A stretch of 64,000 bases of DNA from Pseudomonas sp. MPC6 (GTDB lineage: Bacteria; Pseudomonadota; Gammaproteobacteria; Pseudomonadales; Pseudomonadaceae), in assembly GCF_006094435.1 (NCBI RefSeq), contig NZ_CP034783.1, positions 895,001 through 959,000 of the forward strand, read 5' to 3'. The translations under genes were made by a program, and so were the position numbers. This document shows, in pieces, positions 22,455-32,740 of this stretch. Numbering within the stretch: position 1 is the first letter of the stretch; each line of letters opens with the position of its first letter. The notes below the pieces were generated by a model. It did no database searches. It was not told the DNA's origin and saw only the letters and a list, made by a program, of their open reading frames with translations.

Positions 22455-22943
22455 ATGGAACGCTTTATCGAAAATGCAATGTATGCCTCCCGCTGGCTGC
22501 TGGCGCCGATCTATTTCGGTCTGTCCCTTGGGCTGTTGGCCCTGGCGCTGAAATTCTTTCAGGAAGTGTTTCACGTCATCCCCAACGTGTTCTCGATGGC
22601 CGAATCGGACCTGATTCTGGTGCTGCTGTCGCTGATCGATATGGCGCTCGTTGGCGGCTTGCTGGTGATGGTGATGATTTCCGGCTACGAGAACTTCGTG
22701 TCTCAACTGGATATCGACGACCACAAAGAAAAGCTCAACTGGCTGGGCACCATGGATTCGTCTTCGTTGAAGATGAAAGTGGCGGCCTCCATCGTGGCGA
22801 TTTCCTCCATCCATCTGCTGCGGATCTTCATGGATGCCAAGAACGTCGACCCCGAGCATTTGCAGTGGTACGTGATCATTCACATGACCTTCGTGGTCTC
22901 GGCTTTTGCCATGGGTTACCTGGATAAGCTGACCAAGCACTGA
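22455..22943 (+). CDS. UPF0114 (YqhA) family integral membrane protein
   Basis: A 162-residue protein with three or four predicted membrane segments ([74 protein letters not shown]) and the family core [13 protein letters not shown]. It is a YqhA/UPF0114 member; this family is conserved in proteobacteria and its function has not been fixed. The position corresponds to PA4574 (from memory). It stands alone between the lipoprotein gene and a REPIN. Confidence 0.9.
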   Translation: MERFIENAMYASRWLLAPIYFGLSLGLLALALKFFQEVFHVIPNVFSMAESDLILVLLSLIDMALVGGLLVMVMISGYENFVSQLDIDDHKEKLNWLGTMDSSSLKMKVAASIVAISSIHLLRIFMDAKNVDPEHLQWYVIIHMTFVVSAFAMGYLDKLTKH

Positions 22944-22959
22944 GATCGCACCCCCCCCC

Positions 22960-23059
22960 TGTAGGAGCGAGCTTGCTCGCGATGGTCGTCAACGATAACG
23001 CTGGAACCCTGACACCCAGCGGCGCCCTCAGGTTTTTCGCGAGCAAGCTCGCTCCTACA
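22960..23059. repeat. REPIN (CGAGC stem type) with conserved interior
   Basis: TGTAGGAGCGAGCTTGCTCG and its mirror CGAGCAAGCTCGCTCCTACA. The interior contains CGTCAACGATAACGC. A run of nine C bases lies just to its left (22951-22959). Confidence 0.9.
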
Positions 23060-23162
23060 GGGGAGGTGAACCAGACGAACGGTATCGTTGGTGGCTTGTG
23101 CTTTGGTGCACCGAAGCCTATCCCTGTAAGGATCCTGGCTCCCCACAGTGTGAGGTGTGTTC

Positions 23163-23474
23163 ATGAACCTGCAAGAATTGAGTGCTTATGCCATCGCCGG
23201 CAAAGTCGAAGAGCTCAACCTGATCTCGATGGAAGGGGGGATCTATCTGCTGGAAGCGCGCATGCACGGTGCGGCTTATCCCCTGAGCGATGCACGAGGC
23301 CAGGCCTTTCACCTGCGTTCGGTCGAGCACGCCCGTGAAGTGCTGCATGCCTTTCCCACCTTGCCGTTCAACCTTGTGCACACCTCAGTGCATGACGAAA
23401 TGTGCGGGCTCGTTGCCAGTTCGGAAGAAAGCCTGAAGGTACCGATCGCCTTCCGTACCGGGTGGCAGCACTGA
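23163..23474 (+). CDS. DUF6482-like small protein, PA4573 type
   Basis: A 103-residue soluble protein with MNLQELSAYAIAGKVEELNL, ARMHGAAYPLSDARGQAFHL and LVHTSVHDEMCGL. The start at 23163 has GAGG 7 bases upstream; two extra codons at 23157 have no ribosome site. The C-terminal half has His and Cys in a short segment, but no metal motif. Family function is unknown. It is followed by fklB in the same direction with a 119-base gap. Confidence 0.75.
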   Translation: MNLQELSAYAIAGKVEELNLISMEGGIYLLEARMHGAAYPLSDARGQAFHLRSVEHAREVLHAFPTLPFNLVHTSVHDEMCGLVASSEESLKVPIAFRTGWQH

Positions 23475-23593
23475 CCCCCCTGATCAACGCGATGGCATCT
23501 GTGCTAGTCTGCTGGCCCTTTTTTGTGAAGGGCTTTTCTGAAAGTGCCATGTGAAAATTGACCTTTCAGGATGCCCCCCAGCGGAGCAGTGTC

Positions 23594-24211
23594 ATGTCCG
23601 AAGTAAATCTGTCCACCGACGAAACCCGCGTCAGCTACGGTATTGGCCGTCAGCTGGGCGACCAACTGCGCGACAATCCGCCACCGGGCGTCAACCTGGA
23701 TGCGATCCTGGCAGGTCTGACCGACGCTTTCGCCGGCAAGCCAAGCCGTGTGGGCCAGGAAGAAATGTCCGCCAGCTTCAAGGTCATCCGCGAAATCATG
23801 CAAGCCGAAGCGGCAGCCAAGGCTGAAGCAGCGGCAGGCGAAGGCCTGGCCTTCCTGGCTGAAAACGCCAAGCGCGATGGCATCACTACCCTGGCTTCCG
23901 GCCTGCAATTTGAAGTGTTGACCGCAGGTGAAGGCGCCAAGCCATCCCGTGAAGACAGCGTGCGCACTCACTACCACGGCACGCTGATCGACGGCACTGT
24001 GTTCGACAGCTCCTACGATCGTGGCCAGCCTGCAGAATTCCCGGTTGGCGGCGTAATCGCTGGCTGGACCGAAGCCCTGCAACTGATGAACGCCGGCAGC
24101 AAATGGCGTCTGTACGTGCCGAGCGAATTGGCTTATGGCGCTCAAGGCGTTGGCAGCATTCCACCGCACAGCGTACTGGTATTCGACGTCGAACTGCTCG
24201 ACGTTCTGTAA
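23594..24211 (+). CDS. fklB: FKBP-type peptidyl-prolyl cis-trans isomerase FklB
   Basis: A 205-residue protein in two parts. The N-terminal helical dimerisation domain spans residues 1-95 (VSYGIGRQLGDQL; QEEMSASFKVIREIMQAEAA). The C-terminal FKBP domain spans 100-205 with TTLASGLQFEVL, VRTHYHGTLIDGTVFDSSYD, FPVGGVIAGWTEALQLM, and the active-site aromatic residues. No signal peptide, so cytoplasmic like FklB rather than periplasmic FkpA. GGAG lies 7 bases before the ATG, and an upstream in-frame start is not supported. By position it matches PA4572. Confidence 0.93.
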   Translation: MSEVNLSTDETRVSYGIGRQLGDQLRDNPPPGVNLDAILAGLTDAFAGKPSRVGQEEMSASFKVIREIMQAEAAAKAEAAAGEGLAFLAENAKRDGITTLASGLQFEVLTAGEGAKPSREDSVRTHYHGTLIDGTVFDSSYDRGQPAEFPVGGVIAGWTEALQLMNAGSKWRLYVPSELAYGAQGVGSIPPHSVLVFDVELLDVL

Positions 24212-24226
24212 GCCTTGCTGATTACC

Positions 24227-24326
24227 TGTAGGAGCGAGCTTGCTCGCGATGGGCGTCAACGATAACGCGGGCATTCTGAATGAACGCGGTGTTTTTGAGT
24301 TTCTCGCGAGCAAGCTCGCTCCTACA
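24227..24326. repeat. REPIN (CGAGC stem type) with conserved interior
   Basis: TGTAGGAGCGAGCTTGCTCG and CGAGCAAGCTCGCTCCTACA; the interior has CGTCAACGATAACGCG. It sits between the convergent fklB and Fur-box gene, 17 bases from the latter's stop. Confidence 0.92.
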
Positions 24327-24343
24327 GGGGTTTTGGGCGTTTC

Positions 24344-24601
24344 TCATATTTCGATCTTATGGTTCAGATCGCTGGTCGGGCGCAACGCCCTGGCATAGCA
24401 AAACAGAAACAGATTGCGCACCAGCTCCTTGAGCACCACCGGCTCACTGGAACTCAAGCCGTCGACGTCCAGGTCACCCTGATCCTGCAGCTCGTTCAAG
24501 GCTTCCTCTTCAAGCACGGCACACACTTCCCCGGTTTCCCGATGCAGAATCCTGAGGTAAGGGTGCGGGCGGTCCAGCCAGGCGTCGATCAAATAAGTCA
24601 T
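24344..24601 (-). CDS. Small conserved protein under a Fur box, PA4570-like
   Basis: An 85-residue protein: MTYLIDAWLDRPHPYLRILH, EVCAVLEEEALNELQDQGDL, then VVLKELVRNLFLFCYARALR. No signal or membrane helix. I choose ATG 24601; ATG codons 9 and more bases upstream are possible. A strong Fur box lies 26-44 bases before the start and overlaps the -10 of a good promoter. It should therefore be made under iron limitation. The homologue I recall, PA4570, is among the iron-starvation genes of P. aeruginosa. Biochemical role is unknown; it is not a known siderophore gene. Confidence 0.75.
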   Translation of the reverse strand: MTYLIDAWLDRPHPYLRILHRETGEVCAVLEEEALNELQDQGDLDVDGLSSSEPVVLKELVRNLFLFCYARALRPTSDLNHKIEI

Positions 24602-24626
24602 GGTTCTCATCTCGTTTGAAGGTTTC

Positions 24627-24645
24627 AATGAGAATAATTCTTATT
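24627..24645. promoter_or_regulatory. Fur box over the promoter of the 85-residue gene
   Basis: AATGAGAATAATTCTTATT is a 19-base near-perfect palindrome of the Fur type (two GAGAAT/ATTCTT halves). On the minus strand it overlaps the -10 TATTCT (24631-24636), with -35 TTGCTA (24653-24658) at 16-base spacing, so iron-loaded Fur would block RNA polymerase. Confidence 0.8.
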
Positions 24646-24807
24646 CGTAAAATAGCAAGCGCCTATTGGCCGTTTGTGCTTTTTTCCAGATGAAGATTGC
24701 GTCAGGTCAAAACGGCTGGCGTTTGGCTATTGCGAGGCAATAAAGGGTGAGGCGGCTGAGGGAGAAGCACCATCCCGCGCAGGGCGCGGGACGGTAATAC
24801 AGCAGGA

Positions 24808-25149
24808 TCAGACTTTTCTGACGAACTCGGATTTGAGTTTCATCGGGCCGATGCCGTCGATCTTGCAGTCGATGTCGTGATCGCCATCGCACAGGCGGAT
24901 GTTCTTGACCTTGGTGCCGACCTTGACCACCAGCGATGTGCCCTTGACCTTGAGGTCCTTGATCACGGTGATGGTGTCGCCATCCTGCAGGACGTTACCG
25001 ACCGAATCCTTTTTCACGGTGTCATCGGACGCTGCTTCCACTTCGCCGCCGGCGGACCACTCGTGGGCGCACTCGGGGCAGATCAGCTGTGCGCCGTCTT
25101 CGTAGGTGTATTCGGAATTGCATTTCGGGCAGGGTGGCAACGTGCTCAC
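24808..25149 (-). CDS. PhnA/YjdM-type zinc-ribbon protein
   Basis: A 113-residue protein. Two CPxC motifs (CPKC and CPEC) form an N-terminal zinc ribbon, residues 7-27. A C-terminal PhnA domain follows, with [33 protein letters not shown] and [20 protein letters not shown]. The family was named for phosphonate use in E. coli, but YjdM is not needed for it; the true role is unclear. The start is GTG with AAGGAG 5 bases upstream. No phn genes are near. Confidence 0.93.
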   Translation of the reverse strand: MSTLPPCPKCNSEYTYEDGAQLICPECAHEWSAGGEVEAASDDTVKKDSVGNVLQDGDTITVIKDLKVKGTSLVVKVGTKVKNIRLCDGDHDIDCKIDGIGPMKLKSEFVRKV

Positions 25150-25207
25150 TAAAGCTCCTTGGATTGAGGACCGCTAAAAGTCGCACATTATATAGGGTTT
25201 TAGGCGT

Positions 25208-25363
25208 CGTAGGAGCCGGCTTGCTGGCGAATGCATACACCACGGTGTTTCAGGAGCATCGGCGTGATGCATTCGCTGTAGGAGCCGGCTTGCTGGCGAT
25301 GCAGACGCCACGGTGTTTCAGAAGTACCGTGGTGATGCATTCGCCAGCAAGCCGGCTCCTACG
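25208..25363. repeat. Three-part REP cluster (CCGGC stem type)
   Basis: Two direct copies of GTAGGAGCCGGCTTGCTGGC (from 25208 and 25280) are followed by one inverted copy GCCAGCAAGCCGGCTCCTAC. The spacers share CCACGGTGTTTCAG and GTGATGCATTCGC. It looks like a REPIN in which one half was duplicated together with its interior. It lies 9 bases from the ispB stop. Confidence 0.9.
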
Positions 25364-25371
25364 AAGGGCGG

Positions 25372-26340
25372 TCAGTGCGTGCGGGCTACTGCAAATTCAC
25401 TTAGCTCGACCAGCGCATCCCGGTACTCGCTGGCAGGCAGCGCGTCGAGGCATTTGATCGCACGGGTCACGTAGTCGCGGGCTAGCTGCGCGGTGTACTC
25501 GAGGGAGCCGGACGCTTCAACGGCCTCGCGGATGCTTTCCAGGTCTTCGATGCCACCTTTCTGGATCGCCTTGCGCACCAGGGCGGCCTGTTCCGGCGTC
25601 CCTTCGCGCATGGTGTAGATCAGCGGCAGGGTCGGCTTGCCTTCGGCCAGATCGTCACCGACGTTCTTGCCGAGGGTCTCTGCGTCCCCTTTGTAGTCCA
25701 GCAGGTCATCGACCAGCTGGAAGGCGACACCCAGGTGATCGCCGAAGGTGCGCAGCGCTTCACTCTGCTCCGGTGTGGCTCCGGCCAGGGCCGCGGCACT
25801 GTGGGTCGAGGCTTCGAAGAGCATCGCCGTCTTGCCGCGGATGACTTCCATGTAGGTTTCTTCGGTGGTGCTGGCGTCACGGACCTTCGACAGCTGCAAC
25901 ACTTCGCCTTCGGCGATGATCCGCGTGGCTTGCGAAAGGATCTTCATCACCGGCATGGAGCCCAGTTCGACCATCATTTCGAAGGAGCGCGAATACAGGA
26001 AGTCGCCGACCAGCACGCTCGGAGCGTTGCCCCACATGGCGTTGGCGGTCGAGCGGCCTCGGCGCATGCCGGACATGTCGACCACGTCGTCATGCAGCAG
26101 GGTAGCGGTGTGCAGGAACTCGATAGTCGCGGCCAGCAGGCGCATGTCATCGCCTTCGCGACCCAGGGCCTTGCCACACAGCAGCACCAATAACGGGCGC
26201 AGGCGCTTACCGCCGGCCGAGGTAATGTAATCGCCGATTTTCGACACCAGCGGCACTCGGGACGTCAGCTGCTTCTTGATGATGCCGTCGACGGCTTTGA
26301 AATCGTCCGCCACCGCGCGGTAGAAAGCTTGGGGTTGCAT
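25372..26340 (-). CDS. ispB: Octaprenyl diphosphate synthase
   Basis: A trans-polyprenyl synthase that makes the ubiquinone side chain. The protein has 322 residues, all helical. The two aspartate-rich motifs are LLHDDVVDMSG (about residue 85) and QLVDDLLDYKG (about 212), with GGKRLRPLLVLL upstream. ATG 26340 fits the family start MQPQAFYRAV. It is divergent from rplU-rpmA, an arrangement shared by many gammaproteobacteria. Chain length (eight or nine isoprene units) cannot be read from sequence here; pseudomonads mostly make UQ-9. Confidence 0.94.
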   Translation of the reverse strand: MQPQAFYRAVADDFKAVDGIIKKQLTSRVPLVSKIGDYITSAGGKRLRPLLVLLCGKALGREGDDMRLLAATIEFLHTATLLHDDVVDMSGMRRGRSTANAMWGNAPSVLVGDFLYSRSFEMMVELGSMPVMKILSQATRIIAEGEVLQLSKVRDASTTEETYMEVIRGKTAMLFEASTHSAAALAGATPEQSEALRTFGDHLGVAFQLVDDLLDYKGDAETLGKNVGDDLAEGKPTLPLIYTMREGTPEQAALVRKAIQKGGIEDLESIREAVEASGSLEYTAQLARDYVTRAIKCLDALPASEYRDALVELSEFAVARTH

Positions 26341-26419
26341 CAGAGACAGTTGCTCCAGAAGGGTTGCGCGGCATGCTAGGACCCACGTCGGCGGGTGTCA
26401 AGGCGCGATGGACGGCCTC

Positions 26420-26448
26420 TTGCATCGCCCAGTCAGCTTGCGTACAAT
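26420..26448 (+). promoter_or_regulatory. Sigma-70 promoter of rplU-rpmA
   Basis: TTGCAT (26420-26425) and TACAAT (26443-26448) with a 17-base spacer. The leader of about 120 bases to the rplU start is longer than average, so it could carry autogenous control; I recognised no known leader motif. Confidence 0.75.
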
Positions 26449-26580
26449 CGCGCACCCTGAACTTCCTGGGCAGCACCTGCCTTACGCAATTGCAAACAGG
26501 CCTTCCAGCCTTATGCAGCCATGCCAGCCAATACCTCTTCTTATAAAGAGCTGGGTGAGCAGGATTATCGGAGAAATACC

Positions 26581-26895
26581 ATGTCGTACGCAGTAATTGT
26601 TACTGGTGGCAAGCAATACAAGGTCGCCCCAGGTGAATACCTGAAGATCGAAAAACTGGAAATCGCTACCGGCGAATCCGTTACTTTTGATCGCGTTCTG
26701 TTGGTCGCCAATGGCGATGACGTGAACATCGGCGCTCCAGTTGTTGCTGGCGCTACCGTTGTGGCTGAAGTGATCTCCCAAGGTCGTCACGATAAAGTCC
26801 GCATCATCAAGTTCCGTCGTCGTAAGCACCACATGAAGCGTATGGGCCACCGCCAGTGGTACACCGAGATCAAAATCACCGGTATTCAGGCTTAA
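26581..26895 (+). CDS. rplU: 50S ribosomal protein L21
   Basis: A 104-residue protein with [20 protein letters not shown] and [20 protein letters not shown], typical of L21, which binds 23S rRNA near L20. The start is ATG 26581, with GGAG upstream; earlier in-frame codons are leader. Thirty-four bases separate it from rpmA. Confidence 0.98.
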   Translation: MSYAVIVTGGKQYKVAPGEYLKIEKLEIATGESVTFDRVLLVANGDDVNIGAPVVAGATVVAEVISQGRHDKVRIIKFRRRKHHMKRMGHRQWYTEIKITGIQA

Positions 26896-26929
26896 TTTCA
26901 GCCTAATTCCTCACTAGGAGAATTGACTC

Positions 26930-27205
26930 ATGGCACACAAAAAAGCTGGTGGTAGTACCCGTAACGGTCGCGACTCAGAAGCCAAACGCCTTGGCGTGAA
27001 GATGTATGGCGGCCAGGTTATCATTCCGGGCAACATCATCGTGCGTCAGCGCGGCACCCAATTCCACGCCGGTTACGGTGTTGGCATGGGTAAAGATCAC
27101 ACTCTGTTCGCTAAAATCGACGGCGTGATCAAGTTTGAAGTAAAAGGCGCTTTCAATCGCCGTTACGTAAGCATTGTCCCGAAGACTGACGTCGTCGCGG
27201 CATAA
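26930..27205 (+). CDS. rpmA: 50S ribosomal protein L27
   Basis: A 91-residue protein with [20 protein letters not shown], the N-terminal tail that reaches the peptidyl-transferase centre, and [26 protein letters not shown] lies before the ATG. No N-terminal extension is present, unlike L27 of Firmicutes that needs cleavage. It ends the rplU-rpmA operon; a terminator follows. Confidence 0.98.
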   Translation: MAHKKAGGSTRNGRDSEAKRLGVKMYGGQVIIPGNIIVRQRGTQFHAGYGVGMGKDHTLFAKIDGVIKFEVKGAFNRRYVSIVPKTDVVAA

Positions 27206-27220
27206 TTACGTGGTTGCTGG

Positions 27221-27249
27221 AAAAGCCCTGTCTTGCGACGGGGCTTTTT
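27221..27249 (+). terminator. Terminator of rplU-rpmA
   Basis: An AAAAGCCC/GGGCTTTT stem with a T-run, 16 bases past the rpmA stop. Some read-through into obg is likely in view of the gene order. Confidence 0.85.
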
Positions 27250-27359
27250 CGTTTGTGGGGTGAGTCTCTTGCAAAGCTGTTTGTAATGGGCTCCAGCGCT
27301 GGCTTTGCGGTCGTTGATTGAGGTCGCTGCGCTCATTTTTGCAAGAGTCTTATGTCTAG

Positions 27360-28622
<1,263 letters not shown>

Positions 28623-28642
28623 TTCGTTGCGATAAACTTAAG

Positions 28643-28666
28643 CGCCGCTCACTGGAGCGGCGTTTT
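28643..28666 (+). terminator. Terminator of obg
   Basis: A CGCCGCTC-ACTG-GAGCGGCG hairpin with four T residues, 20 bases past the stop. Confidence 0.8.
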
Positions 28667-28759
28667 AGTATCTGGAAATCGATCGTTGGTCACGAATAAC
28701 CACGATTAACGTCACGGGCAGTGCCAGGTCGCGCTGTCCTCAAGCTAAGGTTGAAGATG

Positions 28760-29878
28760 ATGCGGAGCAAGGTGGCAGGTGCGCAGCGTTGGGTCGTGAA
28801 AATCGGCAGCGCTTTGCTGACGGCGGACGGCAAGGGCCTGGATCGCGCGGCAATGGGGGTCTGGGTCGAGCAGATGGTGGCGTTGCATGAGGCTGGCGTC
28901 GAGCTGGTGCTGGTGTCTTCCGGGGCGGTAGCGGCGGGCATGAGCCGCCTGGGCTGGACCGTGCGACCCAGTGCGATGCACGAGTTGCAGGCGGCTGCCG
29001 CCATCGGCCAGATGGGCCTGGTGCAGGCCTGGGAGTCGAGCTTTGCCGAGCATGGCCGGCATACCGCGCAGATTCTCCTGACGCACGATGACCTGTCTGA
29101 CCGCAAACGCTACCTGAACGCCCGCAGCACCTTGCGTGCGCTGGTCGAACTCAAGGTTATCCCGGTCATCAACGAGAACGATACCGTGGTCACCGATGAG
29201 ATTCGATTCGGCGACAATGACACTCTTGCGGCGCTGGTGGCCAATCTGGTCGAAGCTGACTTGCTGGTGATCCTCACCGATCGCGATGGCATGTTCGATG
29301 CCGACCCGCGTAACAATCCCGATGCCAGCCTGATTTACGAAGCCCGTGCCGATGACCCGGCGCTGGATGCGGTGGCCGGCAGTACCGGTGGTGCGCTGGG
29401 GCGCGGTGGCATGCAGACCAAATTGCGCGCTGCGCGACTGGCGGCGCGCTCCGGTGCGCACACGATCATTGTGGGCGGGCGCCTGGAGCGGGTGCTGGAT
29501 CGCCTCAAGGCGGGCGAGCGCATCGGCACCTTGCTGTCGCCTGAGCGCGGCCTGCTGGCGGCGCGCAAGCAATGGCTGGCCGGGCACCTGCAGACCCGCG
29601 GCACGCTGGTGCTGGATGCTGGCGCGGTGACGGCGTTGTCCCAGGGCAACAAAAGTTTGCTGCCGGTGGGCGTCAAGCTGGTCCAGGGTAGCTTCCGACG
29701 TGGTGAAATGGTGGTCTGCGTTGCGCCGGACGGTCGTGAAATCGCCCGTGGCCTGGCCAACTACAGCGCGCTGGAGGCACAAAAAATCATCGGTCAATCG
29801 TCTGAGGCGATTGTCGGTCTGTTGGGTTACATGGCAGAGCCGGAACTGGTTCACCGCGATAACCTGATCCTGGTCTGA
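28760..29878 (+). CDS. proB: Glutamate 5-kinase
   Basis: First step of proline synthesis: phosphorylation of glutamate, feedback-inhibited by proline. The amino-acid kinase domain spans residues 1-255 ([64 protein letters not shown]). A C-terminal PUA domain spans about 275-355 ([20 protein letters not shown]). The protein has 372 residues. I pick the second of two adjacent ATGs because this gives the length usual in pseudomonads; AAGG lies 10 bases upstream, so the first ATG (28757) is equally possible. creA follows after 12 bases. Confidence 0.96.
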   Translation: MRSKVAGAQRWVVKIGSALLTADGKGLDRAAMGVWVEQMVALHEAGVELVLVSSGAVAAGMSRLGWTVRPSAMHELQAAAAIGQMGLVQAWESSFAEHGRHTAQILLTHDDLSDRKRYLNARSTLRALVELKVIPVINENDTVVTDEIRFGDNDTLAALVANLVEADLLVILTDRDGMFDADPRNNPDASLIYEARADDPALDAVAGSTGGALGRGGMQTKLRAARLAARSGAHTIIVGGRLERVLDRLKAGERIGTLLSPERGLLAARKQWLAGHLQTRGTLVLDAGAVTALSQGNKSLLPVGVKLVQGSFRRGEMVVCVAPDGREIARGLANYSALEAQKIIGQSSEAIVGLLGYMAEPELVHRDNLILV

Positions 29879-29890
29879 AGGAATACCTGA

Positions 29891-30355
29891 ATGCGCGTGG
29901 CAAAAGGATGGTTGGGCCTGCTGTTGGCGATGCCGCTGCTGGCCTCGGCCGAGGAAATCGGTCAGGTGTCGACGGTGTTCAAGTTTGTCGGCCCGAACGA
30001 CCGTATAGTCGTCGAGGCATTCGACGACCCGAAGGTGGAAGGCGTGACCTGCTACCTGTCGCGCGCCAAGACGGGCGGGGTGAAGGGCGGTCTGGGGCTG
30101 GCCGAAGATCGCGCCGAGGCGTCGATTGCTTGCCGTCAGGTCGGGCCGATCAGCTTCAAGGGTGAGCTGAAGGATGGCGACGAGGTGTTCAAGGAGCGCA
30201 CGTCGCTGGTGTTCAAGACCATGCAGGTGGTGCGCTTCCTCGACAAGAAACGCAATACCCTGGTGTATCTGGTGTACAGCGATCGCTTGATTGAAGGCAG
30301 TCCGCAGAATGCGGTCACTGCAATCCCGATCTTGCCGTGGGCGCACGTTCAATAA
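29891..30355 (+). CDS. creA: CreA family periplasmic protein
   Basis: A 154-residue exported protein: signal peptide [14 protein letters not shown], then the CreA domain with [32 protein letters not shown], and [11 protein letters not shown]. The two Cys may pair. The family is known by genetic context (creABCD in E. coli) but has no established activity. It lies 12 bases after proB, so the two are probably co-transcribed. Confidence 0.9.
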   Translation: MRVAKGWLGLLLAMPLLASAEEIGQVSTVFKFVGPNDRIVVEAFDDPKVEGVTCYLSRAKTGGVKGGLGLAEDRAEASIACRQVGPISFKGELKDGDEVFKERTSLVFKTMQVVRFLDKKRNTLVYLVYSDRLIEGSPQNAVTAIPILPWAHVQ

Positions 30356-30373
30356 GCTGGCGAAGATCCAAAT

Positions 30374-30463
30374 TGTGGGCGCGGGCTTGCTCGCGAATGC
30401 GGTGTGTCAGGCGACATTTTTGCTGGCTGATACACCGCATTCGCGAGCAAGCCCGCTCCCACA
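30374..30463. repeat. REPIN (GCGGGC variant)
   Basis: TGTGGGCGCGGGCTTGCTCG and CGAGCAAGCCCGCTCCCACA. It is followed by eight T residues and may end the proB-creA transcript. The interior differs from the CGTCAACGATAACG group. Confidence 0.85.
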
Positions 30464-30499
30464 TTTTTTTTGCGCGGGGCTTGTTAAATCGCAGGCAAT

Positions 30500-30526
30500 A
30501 AAAAACCGACCCGGAGGTCGGTTTTT
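30500..30526 (-). terminator. Terminator of rpsT
   Basis: An AAACCGACC-CGGA-GGTCGGTTT hairpin with T-runs on both strands, 16 bases past the rpsT stop. Confidence 0.88.
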
Positions 30527-30541
30527 CAACAAGCTTATCGC

Positions 30542-30820
30542 TTATGCGGCTACAGCAAGGTTCAGAGCCTTGACGTGACCGTTCAGGCGGCTCTTATGAC
30601 GAGCGGCCTTGTTCTTGTGGATGATGCCTTTATCGGCCATACGGTCGATAACTGGCACGGCCAGAACGTAAGCAGCTTGGGCTTTTTCAGCGTCTTTTGC
30701 GTCAATGGCCTTAACTACATTCTTGATGTAGGTACGAACCATGGAACGCAGGCTGGCGTTGTGGCTGCGACGCTTCTCAGCCTGTTTTGCACGTTTTTTG
30801 GCGGAAGGTGTGTTGGCCAC
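30542..30820 (-). CDS. rpsT: 30S ribosomal protein S20
   Basis: A 92-residue basic helical protein ([60 protein letters not shown]). The start codon is GTG at 30820 with GAGGAG 6-7 bases upstream. A non-ATG start fits known weak, autoregulated initiation of S20. It is divergent from murJ. Confidence 0.97.
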   Translation of the reverse strand: MANTPSAKKRAKQAEKRRSHNASLRSMVRTYIKNVVKAIDAKDAEKAQAAYVLAVPVIDRMADKGIIHKNKAARHKSRLNGHVKALNLAVAA

Positions 30821-31072
30821 CGTCGAGCTCCTCGAAAGACTTTTTAGGAAATAGCAAACAAAATAGGCCGCGAATCATGCCGATGAGTTGATGTCTTGTC
30901 AAGGGCGGTTGAGACGTTCCGCTAAGTGGTAGGTATAAAGAGGCGGGATATTTATTTCCGGCGCTTGACCTGTAAACTCGCGAGCTTTGGCTCTGTGCTG
31001 CTGCGGCGCGGAGTATCGCATAAGTGGGCGCTTTGTTCGCCTGCTGTTTATCGACAGGCACAAACTCTTTCA

Positions 31073-32611
31073 ATGAATCTGCTCAAATCGTTGGCCGCCG
31101 TCAGCTCTATCACGATGATTTCCCGGGTTCTGGGGTTCGTCAGGGACACTCTAATCGCACGGGCATTTGGTGCCGGGATGGCGACCGACGCCTTCTTTAT
31201 CGCCTTCAAACTGCCCAATCTACTGCGGAGGATCTTCGCCGAGGGGGCATTTTCCCAAGCCTTCGTGCCGATTCTGGCCGAATACAAAAACCAGCAGGGC
31301 GAGGAGGCGACGCGGACCTTTGTCGCCTATGTCTGCGGCCTGCTGACGCTGGTGCTGGCGCTGGTGACCGTGCTGGGCATGGTTGCCGCGCCGTGGGTCA
31401 TCTGGGCGACTGCGCCGGGTTTCACCGATACCCCGGAAAAGTTCGAGCTGACCGTGAGTCTGCTGCGGGTGACTTTTCCATACATATTGCTGATCTCCCT
31501 GTCTTCATTGGCCGGTGCGATCCTCAATACCTATAACCGCTTTTCGGTGCCGGCCTTTGTGCCAACGCTACTCAACGTCAGCATGATCATCTTTGCGGTA
31601 TTCCTGACACCGTACTTCGATCCGCCGGTCATGGCCCTGGGTTGGGCGGTACTGGTCGGTGGCCTGGCGCAATTGCTCTATCAATTGCCGCACCTGAAGA
31701 AGATCGGCATGTTGGTACTGCCGCGCCTGAACCTGCGCGACAGCGGGGTCTGGCGGGTGTTGAAGCAGATGGCACCGGCGATTCTCGGTGTTTCGGTGAG
31801 CCAGATTTCGCTGATCATCAACACCATCTTCGCCTCCTTTCTGGTCGCCGGTTCCGTGTCCTGGATGTATTACGCCGACCGCTTGATGGAATTGCCGTCC
31901 GGTGTGCTGGGCGTGGCGTTGGGCACGATCTTGCTGCCGACCCTGGCCAAGTCCTACGCCAGCAAGGATCGCCAGGAATATTCGCGAATCCTCGACTGGG
32001 GTCTGCGCCTGTGCTTCATACTGGTGTTGCCGTGCTCGCTGGCACTGGGGATTCTGGCGGAGCCGCTGACGGTGTCACTGTTCCAGTACGGGCAGTTCAG
32101 TGCATTTGATGCGGCCATGACTCAGCGTGCACTGGTCGCCTATTCGGTCGGTCTGCTGGGGATTATCGTCATCAAAGTGTTGGCTCCGGGCTTTTATGCG
32201 CAACAAAACATCCGTACCCCGGTAAAAATCGCGATTTTCACTTTGGTCGTTACTCAGCTGTTCAACCTGGTGCTGATCGGCCCGCTGGCCCATGCTGGCC
32301 TGGCCCTGGCCATCAGCGCCGGTGCCTGCCTCAACGCCGGCCTGCTGTTCTATCAACTGCGCAAGCAGCAGATGTACCAGCCGCAGCCCGGCTGGGCGAA
32401 GTTCGGGGTTAAACTGGTGGTTGCGGTGCTGGTGATGTCCGCGGTATTGCTGGGCGCGATGCATTTCATGCCGGCCTGGGATCAGGGGCACATGCTCGAA
32501 CGATTCCTGCGTCTGGGCGCGCTGGTGATCGCTGGCGTGGTGGCATATTTCGGTATGTTGCTGTTGATGGGCTTCCGTTTGCGCGACTTCAATCGCAAGG
32601 CGCTGAGCTGA
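31073..32611 (+). CDS. murJ: Lipid II flippase MurJ (MviN)
   Basis: A polytopic inner-membrane protein of 512 residues with about 14 helices that moves lipid II to the periplasm. N-terminal [20 protein letters not shown], then [60 protein letters not shown]. The ATG at 31073 gives the usual length; the ribosome site is weak, and earlier in-frame codons have no family match. The arrangement rpsT divergent from murJ-ribF-ileS is common in gammaproteobacteria. Confidence 0.96.
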   Translation: MNLLKSLAAVSSITMISRVLGFVRDTLIARAFGAGMATDAFFIAFKLPNLLRRIFAEGAFSQAFVPILAEYKNQQGEEATRTFVAYVCGLLTLVLALVTVLGMVAAPWVIWATAPGFTDTPEKFELTVSLLRVTFPYILLISLSSLAGAILNTYNRFSVPAFVPTLLNVSMIIFAVFLTPYFDPPVMALGWAVLVGGLAQLLYQLPHLKKIGMLVLPRLNLRDSGVWRVLKQMAPAILGVSVSQISLIINTIFASFLVAGSVSWMYYADRLMELPSGVLGVALGTILLPTLAKSYASKDRQEYSRILDWGLRLCFILVLPCSLALGILAEPLTVSLFQYGQFSAFDAAMTQRALVAYSVGLLGIIVIKVLAPGFYAQQNIRTPVKIAIFTLVVTQLFNLVLIGPLAHAGLALAISAGACLNAGLLFYQLRKQQMYQPQPGWAKFGVKLVVAVLVMSAVLLGAMHFMPAWDQGHMLERFLRLGALVIAGVVAYFGMLLLMGFRLRDFNRKALS

Positions 32612-32740
32612 GGTTACGACCTCGATAAACACGGGCGGGCCGGCAGTTTTGTCGGTTCGATCACTTTGGGTTACGGTGTTGCCTGTCGTCGGCCGCCGTG
32701 TGTGGTTATAATCGACCACTTTATGAGCAAGAAGCGCGTT

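Noticed and set aside
22951..22959. Run of nine C as a phase-variation tract
   Set aside because: It lies outside any gene, after the UPF0114 stop and before a REPIN, so slippage would not switch a reading frame.
24772..24790. TCCCGCGC/GCGCGGGA hairpin as terminator of the phnA-like gene
   Set aside because: The stem is good but no T-run follows on the minus strand, so it was not listed as a terminator.
25208..25363. Possible CRISPR array
   Set aside because: Repeats are inverted as well as direct, spacers are not unique and the units match the REP sequence spread over the window; no cas gene is present.
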